NCBI GenBank assembly: GCA_932521035.1
Contig: OW051493.1
Location: forward strand, 8,804,001 to 8,868,000
Length of the DNA stretch: 64,000 nucleotides
Origin: Oscheius dolichura
Taxonomy: Eukaryota > Nematoda > Chromadorea > Rhabditida > Rhabditidae
Direction: 5' to 3'
Numbering within the stretch: position 1 is the stretch's first letter; every line of letters begins with the position of its first letter. The position numbers were made by a program, and so were the translations under genes. The notes under the pieces are model-generated. The model worked only from the letters and a program-made list of their open reading frames with translations, was not told the DNA's origin and ran no database searches. Shown here one piece after another: positions 9,741 to 22,300 of this stretch.

Positions 9741-10838
9741 ATGGACACCAAGGCCGGTGGGCAATTCCCAGTCGTCTTCCCCCTACTTTTCCCATTTCCA
9801 GCCACAAAACTGTTCCAAGAGCCGACGCCGGTGGATCCCATCTTCCCGCTGGTGATCCTGGAGCCGAACTCGACGGTGGACAAGTGGACAGTGGTCCGGG
9901 TGTTGGGTCAGGGAGCCTTCGGGGCCGTCTACGAAGTGCGCCGAGGGGAGCCGGGAAAGGCCAGCTACGCGCTGAAGGTGGAGAGCAGCCAGTCGAAGGT
10001 GCACGTGCTGAAGATGGAGGTCGTCGTGCTGAATGCCCTGGCCAAGTCACGGGCCGGCCACGCCTGCGAGCTCGTCGACACCGGCAAGAGCCGCGGCTTC
10101 TTCTACATTGTCATGACGCTGGTTGGCCGCTCCCTCGGGGTATTTGTCTATTTATTCCGGGTCCCGCAACGAAGAGGTTCAGGCCCTTCGGAAGAGCTAC
10201 AAGGAGAGCCGGTTCACGGCGGGCTGTGCCATCTCCGTCAGTATGCAGTGCCTCGAAGCCGTCCAGGAGCTGCACAACGTCGGCTACCTGCACCGGGACC
10301 TGAAGCCGTATAACTTTGCCGTCGGGCTGGACACTCCCCGGCGGGTGGTGCTCATCGACTTCGGCATGTGTAGAAAGTACGTGGAAGGGGAGAATCTCCA
10401 CCGGAAGCCGAGGACGAGCGCCGGCTTCCGCGGCACTTTGAGGTGGGGCAGTCTGATCCCCCGAATCCTCCTAGGTATGCCTCCCTCCGGGCCCACGAAT
10501 GCCTCGAGCTGAGCCGGAAAGACGACCTCGAGTCGTGGATCTACCAGACGGTCGAGCTGACCTCCGGCTGCCTGCCCTGGTCGTACCTGTCGGACATCCT
10601 CGCCGTGGAGGAGATGAAGCGGACTGCCCGCGAGCCGGACCATATGAAGCAGCTCTTCGGCGGCTGTCCCAAGGAGTACATGTACCTGCTGATGTGCGTC
10701 GACAAGCTCAACTACTACGAGGATCCCAAGTACAGTATCCTCCGGGGACTGCTGCGGGACGCGCTCACGGCCAACAAACTACAGGAATACCCGTACGACT
10801 GGGAGAAGGACGGCGCCGACTCCAAGCAGGAAGGCTAG
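9741..10838 (+). CDS. CK1/TTBK-like protein kinase (left copy)
   Basis: Exons 9741-9756, 9802-10139, 10183-10442, 10475-10838; all junction phases agree, giving about 325 residues. Motifs in order: glycine loop VLGQGAFGAVYEV, lysine motif YALKVES, catalytic loop HRDLKPYNFAVG, metal loop IDFGMC, and a CK1-style substrate region with 'FRGTLRYASLRAHECLELS' and 'DDLESWIY'. These are casein-kinase-1/tau-tubulin-kinase features; nematodes have a much expanded set, many used in sperm. It is shorter than vertebrate TTBK, with only a brief C-terminal tail. GC content is higher than that of its neighbours. Catalytic residues are intact in both copies. The first intron is inferred from splice borders and could instead be read through (no stop). 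Confidence 0.87.
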
Positions 10839-10959
10839 CCGGGAGACGGCGAAGAAAATTAACCCGTCTCCAAATTAGAATAAAGCAATAATGTACAGTA
10901 TCTTGTTGTTTTATTTTCTTCCACACGGTCACCAAAAAACGGATAAAAACACTTCCTGC

Positions 10960-11184
10960 CGACTGCAGTTATTTTGATCCCCGCGCATTGACACATTTGA
11001 ACTGGGAGCAAGTAACGAAGTTTACCCGTCTCGCTGGCAATCAGAAACCGTCTCCCTTGCACTTTACCTCCTCTTTTTTTCGCCTCTCGTCAACTGCCAT
11101 CATCCAGTTTACTCTCCTGCCACGCTGGGTAAACTTCTACCGGCTATAAAAGAGCCTCTACCCTCCCTGTACCCATCCTCCCCG
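10960..11184 (+). promoter_or_regulatory. YG-type promoter, second class (YG3)
   Basis: This 225-bp stretch is essentially identical to 36650-36871 upstream of YG4 and distantly related to the YG1-class promoter. TATAAAA sits at 11145-11151, about 34-40 bp before the ATG. Three forkhead-core motifs lie upstream: GTTTAC at 11020 and 11107, GTAAAC at 11129. Confidence 0.6.
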
Positions 11185-11432
11185 ATGGCCTCCCCCTCTG
11201 CTCTCCTCCTCCTGGCTCTGTTCGCCTTCTGTGCCCTGGTGGCCGAGGCTCAGGTAGGGTCGGCCCAGTCAGGCGAGAGCACTCATTTCAGTGGTACGGC
11301 TATGGATACGGCTATCCCTATTCTTCTTACTACGGCTCCTATGGATACGGTGGATACGGTGGCTACCCCTATTATGGATACTATGGAAAGCGCGAGGCCG
11401 GATTCCTTCCCCAGACCAATAATAACCAATAA
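11185..11432 (+). CDS. YG-rich secreted peptide gene, copy YG3
   Basis: Exon 1 11185-11253, 38-bp intron, exon 2 11292-11432. Same signal peptide as the other copies. The mature part has the variant [19 protein letters not shown] instead of [10 protein letters not shown], and ends LPQTNNNQ. 69 residues. It belongs with YG4 and YG5 to a 'GGYGGYP' subclass, distinct from the 'DSPYY' subclass (YG1, 2, 6, 7). Predicted secreted and amidated at GKR. Lies 3' of the kinase, same strand. Confidence 0.85.
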
Positions 11433-12047
11433 ATATATCAACCTCAGATTATTGTACTTTAGTCCTCTCTCCCATTTCTTCAACGTCAGTAAGGATGGCA
11501 TTTAAAGCGAATGTTCAATGTTTTCTTTTCAACTCTTACGTAAATGGGGAGTCTGATGTCCGACACACCGAGGTTATCAGTTGCTGTCGCAGCACTACTT
11601 ATAGACGATAAGAGATGGCAAACCTCTCCCATCGGTTGCGATCGTTACCTTTATTTTTGGCGCGGATCGGCCCTCGGTAGACCGATTCCCTGCACCCATA
11701 AAGTCTCGGCAGTAGGATCATCTTTATTCAAAACTGTTACAAGACTGTGTTGCCTTTATACCTTTGTCTTGCCGATACTTTGCGGGCGTAGGGGATCGGC
11801 CTATTGAGTACCGAGCCGGCATGGCGCGGCCCTAGACGGCATACGTCGTTTCCTCTATGACATCATGAGGAACAATAACACCATAAAAGTAACACTACTT
11901 CTATTCTTTCCATTATCTCCTGTTTATTTTCCCTCTTAACAATAATAGTATCCTATGATCCTACCCTCCTTATCAGTTCACCCGATGCACCCTCAGCAGC
12001 TGCACAATTACCTCTTCCCTCTTCCCATATTCTCCCAAATTTACAGT
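11433..12047. other. Intergenic region with one MITE-like element
   Basis: After the YG3 poly(A) signal there is no coding exon until 12048. The element at 11683-11801 is described separately. The short open frames here lie largely in that element. Confidence 0.5.
11683..11801. repeat. MITE-like inverted-repeat element, copy 1
   Basis: Termini CCTGCACCCATAAAGTCTCG and its near reverse complement (CGATACTTTGCGGGCGTAGG) enclose about 70 bp with CATCTTTATTCAAAACTGTTAC. The family consensus end is CTGCACCCGTAAAGTCTCGG, flanked by GGATC/GATCGG. This copy is diverged at the right end. Confidence 0.75.
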
Positions 12048-13000
12048 ATGAAATTCCTTGTAATCACCCTGGGCTGTCTGCTACTCATAGCCTCGACAAT
12101 TGATTGCAAGAAAGTGAAAAATGAGAAGCCAACCAAGGGAAAAGAAGTCAGAAGGGAGAAACGGGAAGCCGAAGTAAAGAAGCCAAAGGAAATTGTCAAG
12201 GAGATCATCGTGGAGAAAATCGTCCAGTCGCCTCGCCACGAGCCGCATCAGCACGTCCAAGAGGAGGACAACCAGCAGCACTTTCATTCTGCTCCACAGC
12301 ACGACGAAGTTTTCCCATTAAAAAATTTATTGTATGGATTATTTAGGGAGTCCAAGAGCATTTTGTTGAGCACGTGGTTCGGCCGAAGATCGTCAAACCG
12401 AAGACTTTGAGAGTGCTCACTGCCTATGAACAATGCAAGGCGGAATGCAGGAAGCAGCGGGACAGTGTCCACGCTCACGATGTAAGAAAACGGGAAATAC
12501 CGTATAACTAGGATTATGAGTCAAAAATTAGCTGAATAGTGTACCTTCTGGGAGGTGCCCGCCAAAATTCTAGCGCCTTGGAATCCCTGGAGGTCGTTCT
12601 ACTCCAGAAAAACAGCGTTTGGAGGCCATCAGACCCGTGACATTCCACAATAATGACCTCCTGATGGTCTCCAAACGATGCTTTTCCCATTTGGAAAAAG
12701 ATCTACACTGGTAGAAGCTCGCATTCCGCGATAGAGGCCCTTTTGGGCAATTCGAACGCGCCAAGCCGAAAATTTTGAAGAATAAGGGAATTTGTTGGAT
12801 TACGGTATAAATATTCAAATTGGGAGGTGTAAAAGGCTGTGGAGAATGTCTTCCGATCCCTATTTGCCTAACCTTTTTGATTTCAGTACGTCCAACACCT
12901 TCGTGACGAGCTGATCGCTGCCGAAGCGGCTCTAGACGAACAAAAACGACTAGCCGAACATGACGCTGAATCAGCTCACGAGCCCGAAATCGCCCACTGA
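12048..13000 (+). CDS. Secreted His/Glu/Lys-rich protein, unrecognised family
   Basis: Exons 12048-12308, 12347-12481, 12887-13000, in phase, 169 residues. A signal peptide (MKFLVITLGCLLLIASTIDC) is followed by a long charged region of Lys/Glu (EVKKPKEIVKEIIVEKIVQ), a His/Gln-rich stretch (HEPHQHVQEEDNQQHFH), then a more ordered segment with two cysteines (LTAYEQCKAECRKQRDS) and a coiled-coil-prone end (LRDELIAAEAALDEQKRL). The protein is probably extracellular and charged; the His-rich region could bind metal, which is inference. Intron 2 (405 bp) holds an imperfect hairpin. No named family recognised. Confidence 0.75.
12545..12790. repeat. Imperfect palindromic element in an intron
   Basis: Arms around GCGTTTGGAGGCCATCAG (about 12614) and CTGATGGTCTCCAAACGATGC (about 12661) are reverse complements with mismatches. 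Further outer similarity (TGGGAGGTG../..GAAATT) suggests a MITE relic of about 250 bp between the donor and acceptor of the preceding gene's last intron. Confidence 0.5.
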
Positions 13001-13380
13001 GTACATCTCTTTACATTTAATTACAGGCTACAGTATCTTATTTCTAATAAATAATACCATAATTACTGTCTTGAGAACCATTTATCGCCGCGTTACCCCC
13101 TCTGGGATCGTCCCTGACTTGATATCCAAAATCGCACCAATATAATATTTATTTTTGACTTCATTTATTAACATATCTTCTCTTTTCTTAATAGTAAAAC
13201 ACCCATAGAAGTAGGCTGTGACTATATACAACGGGGAACTGGGCAGGAAAAGATCTAGAGCAATCTACCGGTATAGGGGAAGGCTAAACTCGCGGGGGCA
13301 ATCACTAGACGCATGACTAATAGGGGAAACGGGTCCTGAAGGGAATACAGAGAAACATATATCTATATATATAAATACAA
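13001..13380. other. Short convergent intergenic region
   Basis: Separates the 3' ends of the secreted His-rich gene and ubr-1. AT-rich, with AATAAATA at about 13046 and an ATATATAT-rich tract just past the ubr-1 stop. Nothing else seen. Confidence 0.5.
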
Positions 13381-16300
13381 TTACAGACGAGCTTCACGGA
13401 CCAAGTTGTGGAGCATATTGGAGACGTACCAGGCATTGACGCGGTCGAACGTCTGACCGGCCCAATCTTTTTGAAGGATTTTGAAACGGGACTTCGAGAG
13501 GAAGAGAGCCTTTCCTGAATATTTTTAAAGTCAAAATAAAGCCGGGAAAAGCTACCTCTTCGTAGATTACGGTCCTCCTCTCCGTGAGCGTCAAGATAGA
13601 TGGATCCCCAGACGGCACCATAGCGACCACGAATCAGGACAACTACAGCACTGTTCAGGGCCAAATAGATGCCAACTCCGCCTGTACAATTATCGGCATG
13701 CTGAAAGCAATAAAATTTAATAAGAATGAGCTATGGTAGAGGAGTAAATGCGCTCTAAATGTGTCAGCATCGAAATAATCGCAAAAGGGCGCGGTTACCA
13801 CCCATTTTTGGTTTTTACAGTAGCATGTATCAATAACTACATCTTCGCTTACCGGTTTGGAAATAATTCTAGGAAAGAATTGCCTGTGAAGCTATCCAAA
13901 CGTGACTACCTTATTTTCCTGCTTTTTTCTGTATTTTCTCAGAATAAATTATAAAATAATGTCTGCCATAACTTAAAGTACAGTATTCTCCCCAAAAAAA
14001 TCGGGAAATAGTGGCTTTTTGACCGTTATAAAGGGCTGAAACTGACCCTATTGATTTCCATACTGTGCATTCTGTCGGATGCATTGTAGATCTTACAGCA
14101 GTCATCGAAACAGATCAATTGGCCACAGTTCATACAGATAAACGGCGTTTGGGGTACCTAAAACAGTTATTTTAAAAAGAAGGATGAATATAGACTTACC
14201 CGGTCGCAGGTGAGACATTTCTTCTTGAAGAGCTTGGAGAACAATTCATCGTACTGATACGGAGGAGTCAGGAGAGTTACAGTCTTCCAGGTTAGCGGCA
14301 CGTGATGGAGGATCTGGAAAATCCCAATTTATCGATGGTATATGGGGCCACAGGGTCCAGAAGCCAGAAATTCATGGGACATAAACTTTTCCGGGCCAAA
14401 CCCCAGACTGGCCCTGCTTCCCAGTCCAAGAATAGGCAAAAAGTCAAAGAAATTCAATTTCTCGCTTGATAATTCGTTCCCCTTTCTCATATTTTTGAAT
14501 GACTAACTTCTGCCGCGAACATAGCCCCATATATTCATCGTTCTATTTCGTGATTCATCCAACTGTCTCCCTTCCTCGTCATTTGCCGCCTTCCCTCTCC
14601 CCGATTACTCATCTCTCATCGTTGAGAGACCACGAGTCTTTCTGTACATTGGTCTTCCTGCTTCCTCCCTGTACTATAAGACTTTCTAGACTATTTGCTC
14701 CCCCAGCTGCCTAGGCTCCCGGGGGAGCCAGGAGGGACTCTATTGACTCAGCCAGGTCATGTTTCCCGAAATTCATTTGGTGCCACCCGGCGTAACCGTT
14801 CTCTGTCTATCTTTATCCCTCTTGTTTCACAAGCTCGCATCATCTCTTTTTTGACCTTGTCGACATTTTTGTCCGATCTGTTTGTATTCAGCTGATTCAC
14901 TTCCCTCTCTCCTCTCACAAAAATGGAGCTTTCCTCGAGAGAGAGGCCATGTACCCGGAGTCAATACGTTTGCTTTGCATATATTTGACCATTAGGCATG
15001 CGAGAGGTAGGGGAGAAGAATGGGAGAGAGAGAGACCTAGCGAAGCAGGGAAGGAATTTCAACGGAAGGACCTTACGAAATAAGGAAACCCCTGTTGAAA
15101 TCTCCCGAGCAGAGAAGCCAGCTTCTTTTCCCTTTTTCTTTCCTGTCAAGTTCTACCCCAGGAAAGTGCACTTACTGCCTTTGGAACCCCTTTTCAACAG
15201 AAAATAAAAGTTTGCATAGCGCAATATGTTGAAAGCCTCCCTCCCTCCTTCCGGTATCAGCTGGCCCTGTGACCAGCTCGGAGCTGGTAGCTCCCGCCCC
15301 GAGTTAACAATTTTCGCCTATGCGACCTAACTTTTTTACAGTAATTTACCGCTCCATTAACTTCTTTCCTCGAAGAAAACTCTTTCAAACTTGGGAGGAA
15401 TCCTTTTAACAAGAGAGTAGGACGTTCGGAGGCCCGTATGCTCCAAAACCTTCTACTTGGCCCTCAATAGTCCCCCGCACCCGTAAAGCCTCGGCAGCAG
15501 ACTCATCTTTATTCAAAACAATTAGAAAATTCTGTTGGATGACTTTGTCTTGCCGAGACTTTACGGGAGCAGGGGATCGGACTATCGGGAAACAACTCCC
15601 AAAGCTCTCAACGCTCCATAACAATTGCCAGTATATTTACTTTCTGCTCTCTACCGTTTGCCTAGTTCCGAACTTGTGGGCAAGTGTTCGAAATCCCTGG
15701 CTGCCAAAGTTCACTTCTTCAATAGAGAACCGTTTTCTAAAGATCTTCACCTGTTTCTCCTCTTAAAATTTTGAGTTTTTGCCTTTAAAATCTCTACAAA
15801 CTGGGGAAAACGGTGAAGCGTCCCTCTATTCAGGAAGCGCCTTTTTCCTGAAAGAACCCGGCCCAAATTCTTTGCCTCGCGGTTCCCAGATCCCTTGTGC
15901 ATACGATTTCTATTGTATTACCGGGAAGCACTCTTCTCTTCGAAGGGAGAGAGGTTCTCCTGACCGTACCCAGTCCATTTCTGCCCCTTTCCCCTAGTAG
16001 CTGAGCAAGGAGATGACGCCTTGAGCCAGGTCTATGACTACCAGCCGAGTGATAAGCTCTTCTGCATCATTTGCTTCCATTTCCGCTTTTTGTCCTATTC
16101 CTTCCTTCCTGTTCTTTTCTTTCTCCTCGTCTTTGAACTGTTTCAAACAGTCAAATCAATATGTTTTCAGCTTGGGAAGAAGCGAGGGGCATGATAAAAA
16201 GCAGCCAGTCTCGAGACAGCTACACACTTTTCCCAGCTGGGGTGAGTTTAGAGCTTTCCAGGACGGTACAAAGTTAAAATTACCCGTTAAATTTTAATAC

Positions 16301-19300
16301 CAATCGATAGATCTCTTCCCATCCTACATTTTGGTCTTTAGAAGAAAAGAATCGGGCCGTCTAATGCCGAGATACCCCCTCCCCCTTTTCTTTTCGTTCC
16401 TCCCTAGAAAATAGCTGGAAAAGAGCCAATTCTTAGCCAGAGAACGGCGAGAACTGTCACATGCGCTGCTTTCGAAATGCTTTTCTCCCCTCGACGACGA
16501 TACACGCGGCAGCGGCCGGGAGAGAGGACAAAACACACAAATAGTAAAACATCGTCCTTCCGTGCCTCCCAGCCGCTCTTTCGACTCTTAACCCTTGTGA
16601 GAGAAAAAAGTTGAGTCAAGTCTGATTCCACGACAAAAAAGAGTGGGCCGGCTGAGTCGTCTCCTCTTCTTGCATAAGCTTATTTGTCAGTCGAATCGAT
16701 GTGACAACGAGACGACTCCGCCTATCACAATATTTGACCGCATGGGCTTTGCCTTGAGGCGAGGCGAGACATTGTTGACTTCTTTCTTTTATGAAAATCG
16801 ATCGATTAACGCATAAACAGAGCCACTTCTTTATCTTTTTAAACGCTAAATAGGCTCCCTTATTGTCGAAATCACTGTCAACCATTATTCTCAATCCTCG
16901 GGTCTAACACGTGGCCAAGTACGGCCGCCTCACGCGTTTAGAGTCCAGTGGGGGATTCCCTGATTCTTAGATCAAATATTTTGAGATTTCCTGGTCTAAT
17001 TGAGGAATAAAAGCCTCTGGTATATTTTGGGCGCGTCTATTCCTACTCCACCACTGTTTGATAATGAAAATTCCCTCATTTGGCCCGGGTTCTCTTGTCA
17101 TCCTGACTCTAACCCTTTTCCTGGAGGCTCGGTAAACGATAATCCAATCTCCTGCCCCCGTAAAGTCTCGGCAAGACAAAGGTATAAAGGTGGCACAGTC
17201 TTGAATAAAGAAGATCCCACTGCCGAGATTTTACGGGTGCAGGAGTTTGAACTTTCGAGGGCCAAGCCTTCCTCGTCTTTAGCCTCTTTCTATCGAATTT
17301 TACTTCATGAAAAAACTCTACTTTTTGATTCAAATTTGTCAGAATAGAGTGCCCTTTATTAAGCGTATCCTCTTACATTCCTATTCGCCTATTGTTTATT
17401 TGCACAAGCCCCTGAATAGAAAACGAGCGTGTGATCAGTCTCCCCCCGTCATGCTTCGCCTTTTTGCTCTTTCGGCCGCAAAGATAGCTCCCGTAAATGG
17501 CAACCCAACAACAATCAGCTGATCAGAATCAGAACTTTTTCTCTAGTTTAACTGTTCTAGTATTCGAGTACATCTTCAATAACTTCGGAAAGAATGGGAG
17601 CGTTTGGAACAATGCAATTGGAGGAGGCCCCGAGGGCGCATACTCCCACCCGGTTTGTCCATATTATTTGTTTTGACTAAAAAATGAGTTTTAGAATGCC
17701 CCAGAGGGGAAGTCACCCCATTGCGGCCGGCTATTCACCGATGGTGCCGACTCAAAACACTCCAATCATGAGTACAGCCGGTTATACTCCGGCTCCCGGA
17801 GCAGGAAGGCGGCAAAATGACTATTCGGCAGGACCTATCGCTATGAAGAGGCCGATGGAGCTGGATATGCCCAAACCGTATCATCACCCGACTACAGTAT
17901 CCAACGGTAGGTTTATAAAAGCGGAAAGAGTCCATAGGGGGCAAAAAACCGCGCATCCCTGGTGTCAACCGGATTAATTCGAATTTCCCCACTTGTACGG
18001 TCTCGGCAGCAAGAATCTCTATCACCAGAGCTTGACATACTTCAGCTGCTGAAGTCATACAGGTGCGGGAACTCGCCCTGAACATTGGGTAGGGAAATTT
18101 CGGCTTCCCAGACAGTACAGACCAGGAATTTCGATAAAATGAGTCGAGAACGTCCCGAACAGTTTCGGGGGCTTGCACTTGGCCTATTCAACTGTGTACC
18201 ACGTTTAATCCTCAACCCCGAATCGATATTCTAATCAAAATCTGATTCCAATAGCGCGCATCAGCGACTACCCCCTTTTCCATCTATAGGTGGCGATAAC
18301 GTGTGTGGGCAAATATTTGATCATTTCACATGCAAAGTGGGAAGGAGAGACACCGAAAAATGTTACAATTTCCAGCTGATACGTCTGAAACAAGGAGGAA
18401 ATATGATAAACTGACGGATGTAGTCTCAACAAGTGGCGATACCGTGGAATTCGCTCGGAATTTTAACGACTACCTCAATGAACGCATTCCGTATGGGATT
18501 ACTATTGGAATATTGACAGTTCTATGTCTTATTGCCTTTATTGTTACACTTGTTGGTAAGTGGATTTTAGAGAACAAAAAATATTGTAAGAAGAGGGATT
18601 TTTGGGCGAGATATGAGTAATTAGAAAGTCAGATTATGGTCAAAATGGACGCGCGCACCAAATCCGCTTTGGGGCGCGGTTCCATAGGGTTACTGTAATT
18701 AAAATTAGTATGGCTTAAGCAGCTTTTTCTGCTCTTTCGAATAATATTACTCACAACACTTATAACAGTACCTACAACAAAATGCTCCTAGAAGATATAG
18801 TTCCCATCTGCCGTCTTTCAGGCGCCCTAAACATCCCCTTCTGTCAAGCCCAGCCGATGATCCCCATCTGGCTGATGGTAGCCGGTATCTTATTCATCAT
18901 CTCAGCCAGTATTCGCATCGTCCGCCACATTCCGGACCCCTCTCCCAGAAGACAGTCCACAGCTGCGCGTAAGTCCCGCATCTCTACGAATCTCTGTATA
19001 ACCGGAGTGGAGATCCTATTCCTCGGGATAAATCTCATCTGGCTCATTTGTGGTAAGGAAATATACTTTTAAAAAGAGGAAAATAACAATTTTAGGCTGC
19101 GTCTGGGTCTACGGAGCCCGTCAATATGTCCACTTTAGGGACCAAATCTTTGAGGAGCACTTCTGCGACAGGGGAATCTATTGGACGGCATTTGCTACCG
19201 TCACCGGATACATTGTAAGCTATTTAATTAGAAAAAGAAAAGAAAAGGAATATTCAGATCTTCGTCTGTCTACTTATCCTCATGTTAATTTGTTTGCTCT

Positions 19301-22300
19301 TTGTTGGGTCCTACAAAGAATCACAGTCCGAGAGCTCGGATCGCTAGTTACGACAAAACCGACAAGCATTGGTTATTTCTGCTATTTTTTCTCGCTGATG
19401 AACGAATTATAATAAAGTAACGGGTATTTTAATCCATTTTCCAAGGATCTTATATAGAATTATGGAGTTTTAGAGGCCTCTTGAAAGATTTTTGACCATT
19501 TCCAGGGTACCAGTCAAAAATGGGTAAGGCGGCCTTCTATTGAGCTTCTGTTTGACTTCCTGGGGCTTTTCCCAGTATTATCACTTTGTCAACAGGGTAT
19601 AACGGCTGTCTATTAATAGGAAAACAGTTGGATAGGAAGAGAATGGGCCAGAAATTGACCCGGCGGGGAGAAGAAGCGCCCATTACCTAATGGTACACCA
19701 TGGCGGGCGGGTTGTGGTCAAAAAGACTCAGATTGATTTCCAATAACCTTTAACACTTTTAGGGCTTACTGCCCCTTTCCTTGGAAATTCGAGAGCCCAA
19801 ATAATTATAAAACTACTCACCGAGGTTGGCGGCGAGATACAGCTGTTCAACTCCATGGCGAACCACTTGATCCAATGTTTCACAGCTTCATCGCACTCCG
19901 AAAAGTCTAAATTCTCATGAGAAGATATTCTTCTGGGTACCAACCATCAATATACGTGTGGATATCCTTTCTATCCGCCACTAATCCCGTAGCGAAGACG
20001 AATTCCTGACAGAATTCATCTAACGAGCGGAGATTCTCCCTCAAGGTGTCGAAGACTTCCAAGGGGGAGCCAATCTAGAATTCGACTTATTCAAAAAAGC
20101 GAAAAATAACTAACAGAGCCATCATCATGGGTTAGACTATTCTGCAGTCCTACCAGCATGTGCCGGGAGGAATTGTACCAGTCACAGACGTGCTTGAAAA
20201 GCCAGGCGGGGTTCTACAACGAATACTTGGAAATGGGGCTAAAATGACCCTACATCATAGAAAATAGGCTCATAGCCGAAGGAAAACCACTCCCCGTTGA
20301 CCAAGACATTATTCAGAGTGGGGGTGACACGGTGGAGAAGCACAATGGAGGCTTTGATTCCGCCGCTTTGGACAATCCGCTTGGCTAGGGCTGTGATCAG
20401 GGCTGATAGAAGGAAGAGATCAATTACTGTATCAAAAAGAGTCTCACTTAATTTATCATGATGTGTTAGCTTGTTATTCTCCAGAATAAAACCGGTGAGT
20501 CGGATAAATAACAGACGGAGGTCCAGCAAAAGAAGAGGCACCTGAATTTCTATTGTAGTTATCAAGAAGATAAATTGACTGACATCAGAGCGGCTTTTCA
20601 GCAAGGCTTCAATTTTCTTGTCCTTCTGCAGCGATAGGATGGTACCCGTCTTCTTGGCCAGGGTTCTCTCCGCTTCCCTAGCAATTTCTTCCAACCGAGC
20701 GGTATCCATGGTCATGTGAAGCAGTTCTTCCATGGAGCCGGAAGGTGGCGGTGGAGGAAGGGGCAGAGCCGACTCGGATATGGAGCGCTGGAGACAATAA
20801 AATTAAAAGGGATTTGGGACTGGCTTACGGTAAGTTCTGCTCGTTCCGGGACGAAGAGATCCCGAAGGGCGGAGAGGCAGATGTCGACATTTCGGCTAGT
20901 GGTACGGGAGACGGCAGCAGGGATCAGTTGGACTGGAAATTGGCTTTTTCTTCAATAAGTACGGGATTTTGGGCTTGGTCTTACTATAGAAATCACAAAA
21001 CTTTAGCTGGGTTCAAATTTTTAGGGGCCTACTCCCGATTAGGAGATTCAAATTGATCGAATAGGAAGCTGAAGTCTCTCAGATTTCATGGATAATTTAT
21101 CCTCATTATCTCTAGGAGTGAGCTGAGTAGATTCATCATAGAGACAACGCGTCTGCCGTAGCGGTTCATGCCCAGCCCCGCGGCTGCCGAGATTTTACGG
21201 GTGCAGCGGCACCAGTGGCACTGGGGGGAAAGGGACAATGATCTTCCCATTTTCTCCCATTTCGCTCACCTATCGGTAGCGTCCAACCATTTTTCCTCCT
21301 CTCCGGGACTCCCAACTCCTTGTAGATGATGTTCCTCTCCACCGCCGCCCGCAAAATGGCTACCAAATTCGTCTGACAGTCATATTTTGACCTCAGAGTC
21401 AAATTAACGGGCGACATCTTCTCCATCCAGTTGTCCGTCTGCTCCGTGTAGTGATTATGCCAGTTGGTGTTCTCCACCGGGTCTTGGAACGTCTTCTCCC
21501 AGCCCAAAACACATCTCTTGATCTCTTCGAAAGCCCTGGTTGGTTCATCTTCCACCTCCCCGATATCCGAGGTTCCAAAGTCTGCGTCAATTTTCAGCGG
21601 GATTATGGTATCAATGGCCGTTCGACAGAGTGGACAGGAGAGGAGGAAGCCCCTATTCGGGTCTTGTCTCAAAGCGTCGAGCTAAATTAATCGATATAGT
21701 CCTTTAAACTTATCAAAAATAGCAAACCTGGGATTGTTGGAACATTTGAAAGCACTCCAAATGGGCGGTATGACCACAAGTTTGAATTTCAGCAGTGATC
21801 GCGGGGCCTTGGACCTGGTCTCCGTAGATTCCCATATTCATCTGAAATTTTTCAACTTATAATTTTAAAAAAGGGGTATAGTAAGTCTTGGGTCCCGTTT
21901 GGGAAAGGTTTCAACATGAAAATATGGAGAGAACGCCCCGCCCAATTTCCGGCGCACCCGTTTTTGGGCGTAGACGGGAGTGTCGGATGTTTGTGTTCGT
22001 ATCTCGGTTATTTATTGGTCAATTTCAAAAATTCAAAGACCTATTTGGAGAGCACGTCAGGACGATTCTAATGAGCCCAGTCGCAGATCATGCACCCCCC
22101 CCCCCCCCCAAAAAAAAATCTGTAACCCCACAAACTTTGACTGAGAATAGCTATGTAACACGGTGTGCCCGAACCTTGATAATGTCCTTCTCCTCGATGA
22201 TATTCCAAAATCTCTTCTGTTGCGGATAGGTGATTTCTTGCTCGATTGCTTGCATCAGCGTTGGCGGGTCCCATCCTTGATGAACACGTAAATCGGGTAG

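Larger units (their letters stand above)
2247..10908 (+). repeat. Left arm of a large inverted duplication
   Basis: The block from the SGT intron through the kinase 3' end recurs in opposite orientation at 42331-51770. Coding exons match nearly base for base (for example SGT exon 5 is 361 bp and TMEM65 exon 3 is 293 bp in both). The similarity ends just after the kinase poly(A) signal, at the string ACAGTATCTTGTTG (about 10908 here, about 42331 there). Differences between arms include X versus insulin D, a roughly 290-bp insert in the right TMEM65 intron and a local 20-bp tandem duplication here near 4710-4760. Confidence 0.85.
14314..17593. other. Gene-poor part of the large ubr-1 intron
   Basis: Pyrimidine-rich DNA with two MITE-like copies (15465-15588, 17143-17244) and no exon I can support. 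Several open frames occur but lack splice partners or recognisable content. It could carry regulatory DNA for the nested gene starting at 17594. Confidence 0.5.

Noticed and set aside
9686..10303. 205-codon frame overlapping the kinase
   Set aside because: An alternative frame of GC-rich kinase coding sequence; it crosses the kinase introns without splice logic and has no recognisable content.
18249..18375. Extra exon of the TMEM272-like gene beginning GTGGCGATAACG
   Set aside because: Including it leads to an in-frame stop; splicing 17906 directly to 18376 keeps the frame and matches the rest of the gene.
22092..22116. Run of C followed by run of A as a possible regulatory or G-quadruplex element
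   Set aside because: It interrupts a copy of the dispersed repeat in an intron and is most simply a homopolymer expansion or assembly artefact.
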